DNA of 64,000 nucleotides from assembly GCA_947462255.1 (NCBI GenBank), contig CANHOA010000011.1, forward strand, positions 32,387 through 96,386, written 5' to 3'. The notes under the pieces are model-generated. The model was not told the origin of the DNA. It saw nothing but the letters and a program-made list of their open reading frames with translations, and made no database searches. Each line of letters begins with the position of its first letter. Position 1 is the stretch's first letter. The DNA comes from Flavobacteriales bacterium (GTDB taxonomy: Bacteria > Bacteroidota > Bacteroidia > Flavobacteriales_D > Crocinitomicaceae). Positions 18,749 to 27,309 of the stretch are shown piece by piece. A program made the position numbers and the translations under genes.

Positions 18749-20979
18749 TGAATTACTTTTTTGAACACTTACTGAAAGCATTTCACCTCCCACTTCAAAA
18801 TCCAGTATTGATTTTTTCGCTGATGCTTTTTATCATTTTACTATCCCCCATTATTCTACGTAAAGTTAAGATTCCCGCCATCATCGGCCTTATTCTTTCT
18901 GGCGTTTTAATTGGGCCGTTGGGGCTAGGCTTGCTCGGAAAAAACACTATGGATCCAGAGGGGTCTATTAAATTGTTTGCAACCATTGGACTGCTTTATA
19001 TTATGTTCATGGCGGGCTTAGAATTAGATTTTACCCAATTTAAACGGTATTGGTCAAAAAGCTTAACTTTTGGCATACTTACCTTTATCATTCCTATTAC
19101 GCTTGGGTACCCGATTTGTTATTGGGTATTACATCTAAGTCCTACTGCTAGTTTGTTGACGGCAAGTATGTTTGCTACACACACCTTGGTTGCTTACCCA
19201 ATCATAAGTAAATATGGATTGTCAAAACACCCCGCTGTGGCTATTGCTGTCGGAGGGACAATATTAACAGACACGGCTGTTTTGATAATTCTAGCTATCA
19301 TCTCTAGTTCAACAAAAGGTAGTTTGGACATCTCCTTTTGGGTAAGGCTGATTACCTCACTTACTATATTTTCCTTGATAATGTTTTATTTCATTCCTAA
19401 AATTGCTCGTTGGTTTTTTAGTAAATTAGATAGTGAGAAAACTTCTCAATATATTTTCGTGTTATCAATTATCTTCTTTTCAGCGTTTCTAGCTGAAATG
19501 GCAGGAGTAGAACATATAATTGGCGCATTTGTCGCTGGGCTAGTCCTTAATAAATTGATCCCTCACAATTCTATTTTAATGAATCGAATTGACTTTATTG
19601 GAAACTCTTTGTTCATTCCATTTTTCTTGATTTCTGTAGGAATGGTGGTTGATTACCGGGCCTTTTTTCAAGGAAGTTGGCCATTAATCATTGCTGGCGT
19701 GTTAACAACCTTCGCTATTTTTAGTAAGTGGTTAGCGGCATTTGTAACCTCGTTCATTTTTAAACTTAGAAAATCGGAACGCAGTGTTATTTACGGCTTG
19801 AGTACATCCCACGCCGCTGCCACACTAGCTATTATAATGGTTGGATTCAATACGGTTCTTAATCAAGCAGACATTGATGCCGCTGCATTGAAAAACATAG
19901 TAGTGGAACCTATTAGATTACTTGATAAAAATGTCCTAAACGGAACTATTTTATTGATTTTGATCACTTGCATGGTAGCCTCGTTTGTTGCCGAAATGGC
20001 AGGAAAGAAATTGTTGCAAGAAATGGCGGAAAATAATGAAGATGAACAAAATGAATCTCGCTTAAGAAATCAACATGTTTTAGTCTCTATGACGGAATTG
20101 AAAGGGAATGAAACCTTATTAGATTTTGCCGCCCTCATTAGTGATTTAAGGGTGATTAATCCCATATCGGTCGTTAGTGTACAGCCAAATAATGAAGATG
20201 CGGAACGCTTAATTCGCAAATCGAGAAAGTCATTAGAAGAAATAATGAAGCACTTTGCTGGTCATGAAATGAAAATTAATACGATCGCGACGATTGATCT
20301 GAATTTGTCTTCTGGTATTTCTCGGGTGTCAAAAGAACTCGTTGCCGATTTAGTAATGTTAAACGATAGTAAAAAATTAACGTTGTTAAATCGTTTAATT
20401 GGGGACGATCGGCAGCACTTATTAGACGTGTGTGAAAAAACCATTTTCTTTTGTCAATTAGATAAAACATCTATTAATTACAGAAAATTGGTTTTGGTAA
20501 GCCCAAAATTGGCGGAGTTAGATCCTTCATTTAATCTCTGGGCAGTAAGAATTCTCCGCGTAGCGAAAGAGTTGAAGATAGACATTAAATTATATGGGTC
20601 ACTGGCTACTTATGAGCGACTTATTAAAGTTGGGGAAGCAAATAAATTAGAAACCACGATGCAACATGAGGAAATCGAGGAGCTTGACGATCTCTTTTTG
20701 AAATCCTCTAAAAACAGTCATGATTTAATCGTCATTTGTGCCGCTCGTTTTGGTGCCGTATCATTCACATCGGAATTAGATGGTTTCCTGTCACGGGTAG
20801 AAAAAGCGTATCCTGAAAATGATACTGTTATCATTTATCCAGGACAAGAAAAAGAAAATTTATTTTCCACTTATGAAGACGTATCAGGAAATGCCATTGG
20901 AAAAGGAGTGGAAACGATTCAAAAAATTGGGAAGGAAGTTGGAAGTATATTTAAAAAGAATAAAGACCTTGGCGAATAA
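18748..20979 (+). CDS. CPA2-family cation:proton antiporter with USP-like C-terminus
   Basis: Kef/NapA-type monovalent cation:proton antiporter of the inner membrane. Residues ~1-420 contain about 12 helices with GLILSGVLIGPLGLGLLG, a membrane-buried acidic region (MAGLELDFTQF) and the antiporter core segment FFSAFLAEMAGVEHIIGAFVAG (split here across residues ~245-265). Residues ~450-700 are soluble and resemble tandem universal-stress-protein domains (VLVSMTELKGNE; HDLIVICAARFG). Total 743 residues is typical of the Bacteroidota fusion. The start ATG overlaps the preceding TAA. Likely roles are pH or Na+/K+ homeostasis; the ion cannot be assigned. Confidence 0.92.
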   Translation: MNYFFEHLLKAFHLPLQNPVLIFSLMLFIILLSPIILRKVKIPAIIGLILSGVLIGPLGLGLLGKNTMDPEGSIKLFATIGLLYIMFMAGLELDFTQFKRYWSKSLTFGILTFIIPITLGYPICYWVLHLSPTASLLTASMFATHTLVAYPIISKYGLSKHPAVAIAVGGTILTDTAVLIILAIISSSTKGSLDISFWVRLITSLTIFSLIMFYFIPKIARWFFSKLDSEKTSQYIFVLSIIFFSAFLAEMAGVEHIIGAFVAGLVLNKLIPHNSILMNRIDFIGNSLFIPFFLISVGMVVDYRAFFQGSWPLIIAGVLTTFAIFSKWLAAFVTSFIFKLRKSERSVIYGLSTSHAAATLAIIMVGFNTVLNQADIDAAALKNIVVEPIRLLDKNVLNGTILLILITCMVASFVAEMAGKKLLQEMAENNEDEQNESRLRNQHVLVSMTELKGNETLLDFAALISDLRVINPISVVSVQPNNEDAERLIRKSRKSLEEIMKHFAGHEMKINTIATIDLNLSSGISRVSKELVADLVMLNDSKKLTLLNRLIGDDRQHLLDVCEKTIFFCQLDKTSINYRKLVLVSPKLAELDPSFNLWAVRILRVAKELKIDIKLYGSLATYERLIKVGEANKLETTMQHEEIEELDDLFLKSSKNSHDLIVICAARFGAVSFTSELDGFLSRVEKAYPENDTVIIYPGQEKENLFSTYEDVSGNAIGKGVETIQKIGKEVGSIFKKNKDLGE

Positions 20980-20981
20980 TC

Positions 20982-21878
20982 ATGAAAAAAGGGACAAGTT
21001 TATTTTTTATATTACTAAGTAGTTACGTTATCCTTCAATTCTTATGGTGGGGTTATCACTTAATTGATTTAAGCCAACAAGTTGACTCCGTTAACTCAAC
21101 TGCTAATCGGCGTGTTCTAATGATAATTGGAGAAGGGTCCGTGTTCTTCCTTTTACTCCTCTTTGGTATCTGGAAAATAAGAAAATCAATTCAAAACGAC
21201 CTTCAATTATCGTTTAGACAAACTAATTTTATTTTATCTGTTACTCATGAATTGAAAACGCCCTTAGCAACGAAAAAAATTCTACTACAAACGCTTCTTA
21301 AACATCCACTTGATGAAACTAAAAGAATTGAATTACTAACAAAAACCCTTAATGAAAATCAGCGCTTAGAATTAATGATTGAAAATATACTGCATGCAGC
21401 GCGTCTAGAAAACAAGGCTATTAAACCAGAAAAATCAACCCTTGGTTTTTTAGCTTTTTGTATGCCAATTATTGATCGATATCATAAAATTACTGGGGTA
21501 AATTTTATTGAATTACAATACGATACTGATGTAGAAATAAATGCAGATCCATTTATGCTAGAGGCTATTCTAATTAATTTATTGGAAAATGCCATCAAGT
21601 ATGCTGGTAGTCAGTCATCAATTATTGTTTATTTTTTTCAAGAAAACAACTCTTTTGTATTTGGCGTTAAGGACCTCGGGCCTGGAATTCCTAAAGACCA
21701 AAGGCAACAAGTTTTCGAAAAATTCTATCGAATTGGCAATGAAGAAACGAGGACTCAAAAAGGGAGTGGCTTAGGCTTATATTTAGTAAAACAATTTGTG
21801 GAGTTACACCAAGGGAAGGTCCTTTGCCTCGATAATGAACCAAAAGGAACTGATTTTCGGATTACCTTAAAAACATGA
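20982..21878 (+). CDS. Sensor histidine kinase
   Basis: A 298-residue membrane histidine kinase. Two transmembrane helices (about residues 6-25 and 46-65) enclose only ~20 periplasmic residues, so it probably senses membrane or intramembrane state rather than a ligand. The HisKA H-box FILSVTHELKTPLA places the phosphorylated histidine at residue 89. The HATPase domain has the N box (ENAIKYAG), G1 (KDLGPGIP), F box (FEKFYR) and G2 (GSGLGLYL). It begins 2 bases after the antiporter stop and its TGA overlaps the gpmI ATG (ATGA). No response regulator gene lies nearby, so its partner must be elsewhere. Confidence 0.93.
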   Translation: MKKGTSLFFILLSSYVILQFLWWGYHLIDLSQQVDSVNSTANRRVLMIIGEGSVFFLLLLFGIWKIRKSIQNDLQLSFRQTNFILSVTHELKTPLATKKILLQTLLKHPLDETKRIELLTKTLNENQRLELMIENILHAARLENKAIKPEKSTLGFLAFCMPIIDRYHKITGVNFIELQYDTDVEINADPFMLEAILINLLENAIKYAGSQSSIIVYFFQENNSFVFGVKDLGPGIPKDQRQQVFEKFYRIGNEETRTQKGSGLGLYLVKQFVELHQGKVLCLDNEPKGTDFRITLKT

Positions 21879-23386
21879 AGAAAATAGGACTCATTATTTT
21901 AGACGGATGGGGCATTGGCGATGGTTCAAAATCGGATGCTGTAGCAAAAGCAAATACACCATTTATGGATCACTTGGTGGCAACTTACCCCAACGCCTAT
22001 TTAAGTGCCTGTGGAGAAGATGTCGGATTACCAGAGGGACAAATGGGAAACTCAGAAGTTGGACATCTAAATCTTGGAGCAGGTAGGATTGTATACCAAG
22101 AACTAACCAGAATTAATAAGTCTATTAAAGAAGGGGAGTTCTTTACGAACAAGGTGCTAATAAATGCCTTCGAAACCGTAAAAAAAAGAAACTGTAAGTT
22201 GCATTTCATCGGCTTAATGTCGAATGGTGGAGTACATAGCTCTGATAAACATCTGCATGCCCTTTGTGCCTTTGCCAAACAACAAGGAATTGATCATTCT
22301 TATATTCACGCTTTTACAGATGGTAGAGATTGTGACCCAATGAGCGGAATTGGATTTCTTAAGGAAACGGACCGTCTTTGTTCTCCGCATGGCGCTAAAT
22401 TCGCTAGTATTATTGGGAGGTATTTTGCAATGGACCGAGATAAACGTTGGGAGAGAACTAAAATCGCATACGATTTAATGGTAAAGGGAATTGGCCATAT
22501 AGCTAAAGACCCTGTGCTTGCAATGCAAGATCAATATGATGCTGGTATAACGGATGAATTTATTAACCCTATTCTATTAGATAATGGAGGCCTAATAGAA
22601 GACGGTGATGTGGTTATTTCGTTTAACTTTCGCACCGATAGACCACGACAGATTTCTCATGTTTTAACGCAACAAAGCATTCCGTCCTTGGAATTATTGC
22701 CTCTATCGCTCTATTATTGCACAATGACGAATTATGACGAGGGATTTGGGAATATTTTTGTCGTTTTTGAAAAGGATAATCTCACCAATACCATCGGTCA
22801 AGTGATTTCGAATGCAGGATTAAGCCAACTAAGGGCGGCCGAAACTGAAAAATACCCCCACGTTACTTTTTTCTTTAATGGAGGAAGAGAAGCTCCTTTT
22901 GATAAAGAAACTAGAATCCTAGTCAACTCGCCTAACGTTGCCACCTATGACCTAAAACCCGAAATGAGCGCTTTTGAATTATGTGATAAGAGTATTTCAC
23001 ACATCAAAAATCTGAGCCCAGATTTTATTTGCTTAAATTTTGCCAATCCAGATATGTTAGGTCATACTGGTGTATACAGTGCCATTGTAAAGGCTGTTGA
23101 AACGGTCGATACGTGCTTGAAAAATCTGGTTGAGGCTGGTCTTCAATCCAATTATGAATTCCTCGTAATTGCTGACCACGGAAATGCTGATTTAGCAATA
23201 AATCCCGATGGTTCTCCTAACACTGCTCATAGCATGAATCCTGTTCCTATCATATGGATTACCAAAGAAAAAACATCGGGGATAAAAAATGGACGATTGG
23301 CAGATGTTGCTCCCACCCTTCTTGCAAGAATGGGTGTGAATATCCCCAAAGAAATGACCGGTTCTATTCTAACTTATAAGGTATGA
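21875..23386 (+). CDS. gpmI: 2,3-bisphosphoglycerate-independent phosphoglycerate mutase
   Basis: Interconverts 3-phosphoglycerate and 2-phosphoglycerate in glycolysis and gluconeogenesis using two Mn2+ ions and a phosphoserine intermediate. The N-terminus LIILDGWGIG supplies the metal aspartate (Asp10). Ser60 in GQMGNSEVGHLNLG is the phosphorylated serine. HAFTDGRDCDP and GRYFAMDRDKRW are the substrate-binding segments, and the second metal site is in ADHGNAD near the C-terminus. Length 503 is standard. It overlaps the kinase by 4 bases and runs 13 bases into the convergent gene at its 3' end. No cofactor-dependent isoform is seen here. Confidence 0.97.
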   Translation: MKKIGLIILDGWGIGDGSKSDAVAKANTPFMDHLVATYPNAYLSACGEDVGLPEGQMGNSEVGHLNLGAGRIVYQELTRINKSIKEGEFFTNKVLINAFETVKKRNCKLHFIGLMSNGGVHSSDKHLHALCAFAKQQGIDHSYIHAFTDGRDCDPMSGIGFLKETDRLCSPHGAKFASIIGRYFAMDRDKRWERTKIAYDLMVKGIGHIAKDPVLAMQDQYDAGITDEFINPILLDNGGLIEDGDVVISFNFRTDRPRQISHVLTQQSIPSLELLPLSLYYCTMTNYDEGFGNIFVVFEKDNLTNTIGQVISNAGLSQLRAAETEKYPHVTFFFNGGREAPFDKETRILVNSPNVATYDLKPEMSAFELCDKSISHIKNLSPDFICLNFANPDMLGHTGVYSAIVKAVETVDTCLKNLVEAGLQSNYEFLVIADHGNADLAINPDGSPNTAHSMNPVPIIWITKEKTSGIKNGRLADVAPTLLARMGVNIPKEMTGSILTYKV

Positions 23387-24171
23387 TCTGAGGTACGAAT
23401 TGTTTCTAAATAATGCTTGAGCTTACTTAATATATTTTGATTGCTAAGTTTATTACGTCTTGCCTCATTCGCTCGCTTTACTGATCCATAAACGATGCCT
23501 AGATAAATTAGGAAACTTAAACTAGAAAATAAAAATGCCAAGGTCTTTACCGCTCGTATTTTTTCAGCAGTAACTTGCTGTGCAATTAACTCGGCATTAA
23601 AATAACAAAAATAAGCCCAATATCCGAAAAATAATATAATTAAAACCAGCATAAATGTACTGACTATTCTTGCCAAGCCCGCTTTATAATATATTGGATT
23701 ACAGCACAGAAATGTTAGAAGTATGCCTAAGGTATAATTTGGACTTTGTGCCACCTTTGCTTCCAACTCAGCAATGTTATTAGAAATATATGCTTTGTGT
23801 TCCTCAAGTTTAAGGTTAAAAGTCTTTTGATTTTGATCGTCTATAACGCTTAGCTTTCCTTGTGAAGTGGGACCCAATTCTGCCTTACAAAACTCTATCT
23901 TATTATCTAACTCAGTAAATATATCTAGCCAATCTAAATTATCAACCGCTGTGTTTTCTGCCTCTTCTACATAATTAACGATATGCCTTAACGTCTCCTC
24001 TTCAGAAGCCAATTTTTTGAACGCAGTTACTTTTAATAAAAAACTACTATTAAAATCTGATGGGCTTAGCAAAGATGTCTCCGCAGTTTTAACCTTGCTT
24101 TTTACTCCTCTATAAACATCGCGTGCAGCTTCCCTGCCGATCTGATTAACAAATGCCGTTATAATTCCCAT
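23374..24171 (-). CDS. Membrane protein of unknown function
   Basis: I do not recognise this 265-residue protein. The first ~150 residues are soluble and charged, with helical segments likely to form coiled coil (EEETLRHIVNYVEEAENTA; KLEEHKAYISNNIAELEAKV). They are followed by hydrophobic segments at roughly 148-160, 170-192 and 210-232, and a basic cytoplasmic tail (KRANEARRNKLSNQN). There is no signal peptide. The gene is alone, its 3' end overlapping gpmI by 13 bases in convergent orientation and its start facing the tRNA-Cys region. The Asn/Lys-rich composition fits the surrounding genome. Confidence 0.7.
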   Translation of the reverse strand: MGIITAFVNQIGREAARDVYRGVKSKVKTAETSLLSPSDFNSSFLLKVTAFKKLASEEETLRHIVNYVEEAENTAVDNLDWLDIFTELDNKIEFCKAELGPTSQGKLSVIDDQNQKTFNLKLEEHKAYISNNIAELEAKVAQSPNYTLGILLTFLCCNPIYYKAGLARIVSTFMLVLIILFFGYWAYFCYFNAELIAQQVTAEKIRAVKTLAFLFSSLSFLIYLGIVYGSVKRANEARRNKLSNQNILSKLKHYLETIRTSDHTL

Positions 24172-24221
24172 TATTTTTTATTTTACGAATTAATTAAAAG
24201 TACTCAAAAAATCCGCTGCAT

Positions 24222-24250
24222 AAAAAAGCCCTTTTTAAAAAGGGCTTTTT
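24222..24250 (-). terminator. Bidirectional terminator downstream of tRNA-Cys
   Basis: A near-perfect palindrome (A-rich arm, GCCC core, T-rich arm) from 24222 to 24250, with the tRNA-Cys 3' end only 5 bases away on the minus strand. The T-run on both strands allows termination in either direction. Confidence 0.75.
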
Positions 24251-24255
24251 GTGTG

Positions 24256-24326
24256 AGGTCTCGAGCGGATTCGAACCGCTGTAGACGGTTTTGCAGACCG
24301 GTGCCTAACCACTTGGCTACGAGACC
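24256..24326 (-). tRNA. tRNA-Cys (GCA anticodon)
   Basis: A 71-base cloverleaf on the minus strand. The acceptor stem GGTCTCG pairs with CGAGACC and is followed by a discriminator T, as expected for tRNA-Cys. The T arm contains GGTTCGAATCC. The anticodon loop CTGCAAA gives GCA, decoding UGC/UGU. CCA is not encoded. Confidence 0.95.
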
Positions 24327-24353
24327 TTATTCATCATGTTAAATGAAGGAGTG

Positions 24354-24361
24354 CAAAAATA
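24354..24361 (-). promoter_or_regulatory. Candidate promoter of tRNA-Cys
   Basis: Minus-strand TATTTTTG matches TAnnTTTG, about 27 bases upstream of the mature tRNA 5' end. No well-placed TTG is evident. Confidence 0.45.
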
Positions 24362-24390
24362 ACAAAAATCTACAAACTAAAAAATGGAAA

Positions 24391-25956
24391 TTAACGCTTA
24401 ATTAGCTTTCCTGCCATCATTTTATTATTTGCTTTTGCAGACACGTAATATAATCCCGCCCTTACTTGTGCTCCATTATCATTTGTTCCGTCCCAAAAAA
24501 CGGCCGTATCATTATGGATATTTGAATGATTTAAACGCCTAATTAAATTCCCTTGTACATCATAAATATAAATCATTGACTTTGCGTCTATCGGCTCATT
24601 AAGGGAAATGATTGCGCCATTGTCATCCATTGGATTAGGATAACACAAGACCGACCCTATGTCGCCAATTGAATACTCCGATAAACTTGCGCTTGTTAAT
24701 GCCGCCAAGTCGTAGTTTTCATCTCCCGCTTGATACAACATATAATGGAAATAAATAATAAACATCTCATCGGTGGTATTATACCCAATGGTCACTGTTT
24801 GTGGAGGTGAATTTGGATTGTGGGGATTTTGGGCTGTATTGTCGTAAACGGCCTCTCCCTTAATTGTATAACCCGCTGGCAAATGCTTGAGCTGCGTAAA
24901 ATAATAAAAGTCCTGCCAATGAAAATCCCATTTTGGAATGTTTATGAATTTAATTGAGTCGTTTGCTGGCCCCGTCGCATATGATTTAATCGATTTTCCC
25001 AATAAATGCATATGAGGAAACACTGAAATTACTGATAAATCAACTGGTACTCCAGAATTGCCTGCAGGATATTGTTCCGCTAAAGTCGTGAGCTGATTTG
25101 GGGGAAGCGCAAACATATAATCTCCAATTACTGGAGATGCCGATACTTGCCTAACGCCAGTCGTGCCGACCGGATAGAAATGAAAAATCACTTTGGTGCT
25201 GTCAAATAAACCATAACTCCCTTCTGGATAATGCATATTAAGATAAATTTGGGATCCTGCGCCAATTGTAATTCCCATCTTCAAAGGACTTATAGATGGT
25301 AAAATCATCGGAGTTGCACCAGGTGTAAAACCAGTGATAAGCTTCGTATTAGAATTACTTGGGCTGGCACAATTACCACCAACAGTATCTGAAGCCTCTG
25401 CACTAGTTGGGTCATAGTAAACCAATGCATGATGCACAATATCAGGGTTTCCGGGAATAACTTCTACCGCTTTTATTATTCTATTTTGTGTTAGGTTGGT
25501 TGGAATAGCAAAACATACATAATCATCAGCCATACTAGTTGCTTTACTCATGTATGTTGGCATTTGAATGGTTAAATCTCCATTCCCTAATATATTGTTA
25601 TTGTTATAAATTGGAGGAGGCGGAGTGCTTGCCGCATTTCCTTCAGGAACATTAATGGCAATCCAATTTAAAAGTGTGGCTTTATCTAATGAGGATAAAG
25701 ATCGAGTGTGTTGATATTGTTGGTAGTTATTATCTGGAGGCCAAGGGGGCATATAATTATCATTTACCGCTTGAGCTATTGCTGCAGCCATTGGCGAAGC
25801 TTCTTGATAGGTCATTAAAGAAAAAGGACCCCCTCCACCAGTATGGTGACATTGAGTGCATTTGTTATAAAAAATTTGCGCTACCTCACCACTCCAAGTT
25901 TGGGCCATCGAATTAAATCCGATGAATAAAAAGCCTAAAAGAAAATATCTTTTCAT
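24391..25956 (-). CDS. Secreted heme-c/copper monooxygenase-like protein with T9SS sorting domain
   Basis: A 521-residue exported protein of three parts. After a signal peptide (residues 1-19) comes a cytochrome-c-like region with one heme motif CTQCH (33-37) and PPWPP. Residues ~125-410 match the copper type II, ascorbate-dependent monooxygenase fold (peptidylglycine hydroxylase/dopamine beta-monooxygenase). All six copper ligands can be placed: His175, His176 and His242 for CuH, and His315, His317 and Met398 for CuM. Residues ~435-521 form a T9SS type A sorting domain (CYPNPMDDNG ... GLYYVSA). It should be exported to the cell surface. It is the last gene of a four-gene operon with a FadL-type porin. 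The substrate is unknown; oxidation of a hydrophobic compound is inferred. Confidence 0.82.
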   Translation of the reverse strand: MKRYFLLGFLFIGFNSMAQTWSGEVAQIFYNKCTQCHHTGGGGPFSLMTYQEASPMAAAIAQAVNDNYMPPWPPDNNYQQYQHTRSLSSLDKATLLNWIAINVPEGNAASTPPPPIYNNNNILGNGDLTIQMPTYMSKATSMADDYVCFAIPTNLTQNRIIKAVEVIPGNPDIVHHALVYYDPTSAEASDTVGGNCASPSNSNTKLITGFTPGATPMILPSISPLKMGITIGAGSQIYLNMHYPEGSYGLFDSTKVIFHFYPVGTTGVRQVSASPVIGDYMFALPPNQLTTLAEQYPAGNSGVPVDLSVISVFPHMHLLGKSIKSYATGPANDSIKFINIPKWDFHWQDFYYFTQLKHLPAGYTIKGEAVYDNTAQNPHNPNSPPQTVTIGYNTTDEMFIIYFHYMLYQAGDENYDLAALTSASLSEYSIGDIGSVLCYPNPMDDNGAIISLNEPIDAKSMIYIYDVQGNLIRRLNHSNIHNDTAVFWDGTNDNGAQVRAGLYYVSAKANNKMMAGKLIKR

Positions 25957-25983
25957 AGAAATTATTTAATATTGATAGAAAAG

Positions 25984-27300
25984 TTAACGAATCACCAATT
26001 GTTTTGTTCCATAACTTCCATTATTTAATAAATAGGTAACAAGATAGTTTCCTGGGATTAAATAACTTAATTCGAGTATGGCCTCTTGAGTGTTTGGGTA
26101 TGATTTTAGTACCGTTCTTCCCAATAAGTCTAAAACGGAAACTTGACTAAAATTAAACTCCTGTGTGCGAAGGTGAACAATACCCTCTGAAGGATTAGGA
26201 AACAGTTCTACGCTAAAGTTTAATGATTCTTCATTAATACCAGCAATACAGGTTTCATTAACAGGAGAGCCATCACAATAATTTGTTGGGTATAAAATCG
26301 CTGCTTGTAATGGGGCATTGGCAAGCTGCAAAGGTGTATCATTGCACCCCAATTGATCTACTAAAAAATCCCGAATGAAATTATCCGTGGTATCCATATA
26401 TGCTAGTGCAGATGGAGATGTTCCGGCATATGGCACGTGTGGAGCGCCTGGAAAAGTATAAAAGTTGTTTTGTACATTAACAGCGCAGGCACGATCAAAA
26501 AGCAATCTGCTTCCATCTAAATACATCAATGGAGTACCTGGGTTAACAATTCCACGATTATATTTTACTGTTCCATCACTGGTACCGTGAATAGAGACAA
26601 AGGGAACATCGCCTGATTCAAGCCAAGAATACCTTGCTAATGCACCACATAAATTAATAACCCCTTGAATTTTAGACGAATAGCCAGGATTTCCGCTAGA
26701 ACCTTCTAAGCCACCGAGTTGATTAATAACTGTTTGATTCAAATAGCCCGAAATTTCACAAACATCATCTAAATAAGCCACATGCAAAGCAGTAATTGCG
26801 CCGGCAGAACTTCCCCCAATATAAATTCGATTGGTGTCAATATCATATGTATTTGTTCCTGTGGCCACATCTTTGTAGAAAAATCGAATTGCGCCTTTTA
26901 AATCTTGAACCGCACGAACAACCGCCTTAACAGCGTTCGCAGAATCAATTGGAAAAAATCCCGTTCTATAATCAATAGAAGCACACGCATATCCTTTCTT
27001 GGCAAAGCTTCTCGACAGCGCTTGAACATCTATATCAGTCTTTGTACCACCTAGAAAACTGCCTCCATGCACCCAAATAATTAATGGACGATTGACTTCA
27101 GTATCACCTGTTCCTTCATAAAAGTCAAGCTTAAGGGAAGTATTTGCCCCTGTAAATGAAGCGTTTTGTCCATAAACAATATTACTTGTCACAGAAAAGG
27201 TTGGAAATATTTCACTGGCATATCGCCCTCCGGTACACGGTTGAGCACCAACGATAAAAAATAGAGCGGAAAACGCAATTGTTAAAGTAAATTTTTTCAT
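25984..27300 (-). CDS. Secreted alpha/beta-hydrolase (carboxylesterase-like) with T9SS sorting domain
   Basis: A 438-residue secreted esterase. A signal peptide (residues 1-20, ending VGAQ) precedes an alpha/beta-hydrolase domain (~25-325) of the BD-FAE/carboxylesterase type. The oxyanion-hole motif is WVHGGS (His78-Gly-Gly); the nucleophile elbow is G-S-S-A-G with Ser165; Asp242 (HGTSDGT) and His288 (GAPHVPY) complete the triad. A T9SS type A domain covers ~360-438 (FPNPSEG ... GNYLVTYLLNNG). Cysteines at 22, 181, 272 and 318 may form disulfides. It lies 9 bases downstream of the SGNH-like lipoprotein gene and 27 bases upstream of the monooxygenase gene, so they share a transcript. The natural ester is unknown. 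Confidence 0.88.
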   Translation of the reverse strand: MKKFTLTIAFSALFFIVGAQPCTGGRYASEIFPTFSVTSNIVYGQNASFTGANTSLKLDFYEGTGDTEVNRPLIIWVHGGSFLGGTKTDIDVQALSRSFAKKGYACASIDYRTGFFPIDSANAVKAVVRAVQDLKGAIRFFYKDVATGTNTYDIDTNRIYIGGSSAGAITALHVAYLDDVCEISGYLNQTVINQLGGLEGSSGNPGYSSKIQGVINLCGALARYSWLESGDVPFVSIHGTSDGTVKYNRGIVNPGTPLMYLDGSRLLFDRACAVNVQNNFYTFPGAPHVPYAGTSPSALAYMDTTDNFIRDFLVDQLGCNDTPLQLANAPLQAAILYPTNYCDGSPVNETCIAGINEESLNFSVELFPNPSEGIVHLRTQEFNFSQVSVLDLLGRTVLKSYPNTQEAILELSYLIPGNYLVTYLLNNGSYGTKQLVIR

Positions 27301-27309
27301 AGGATAAAT

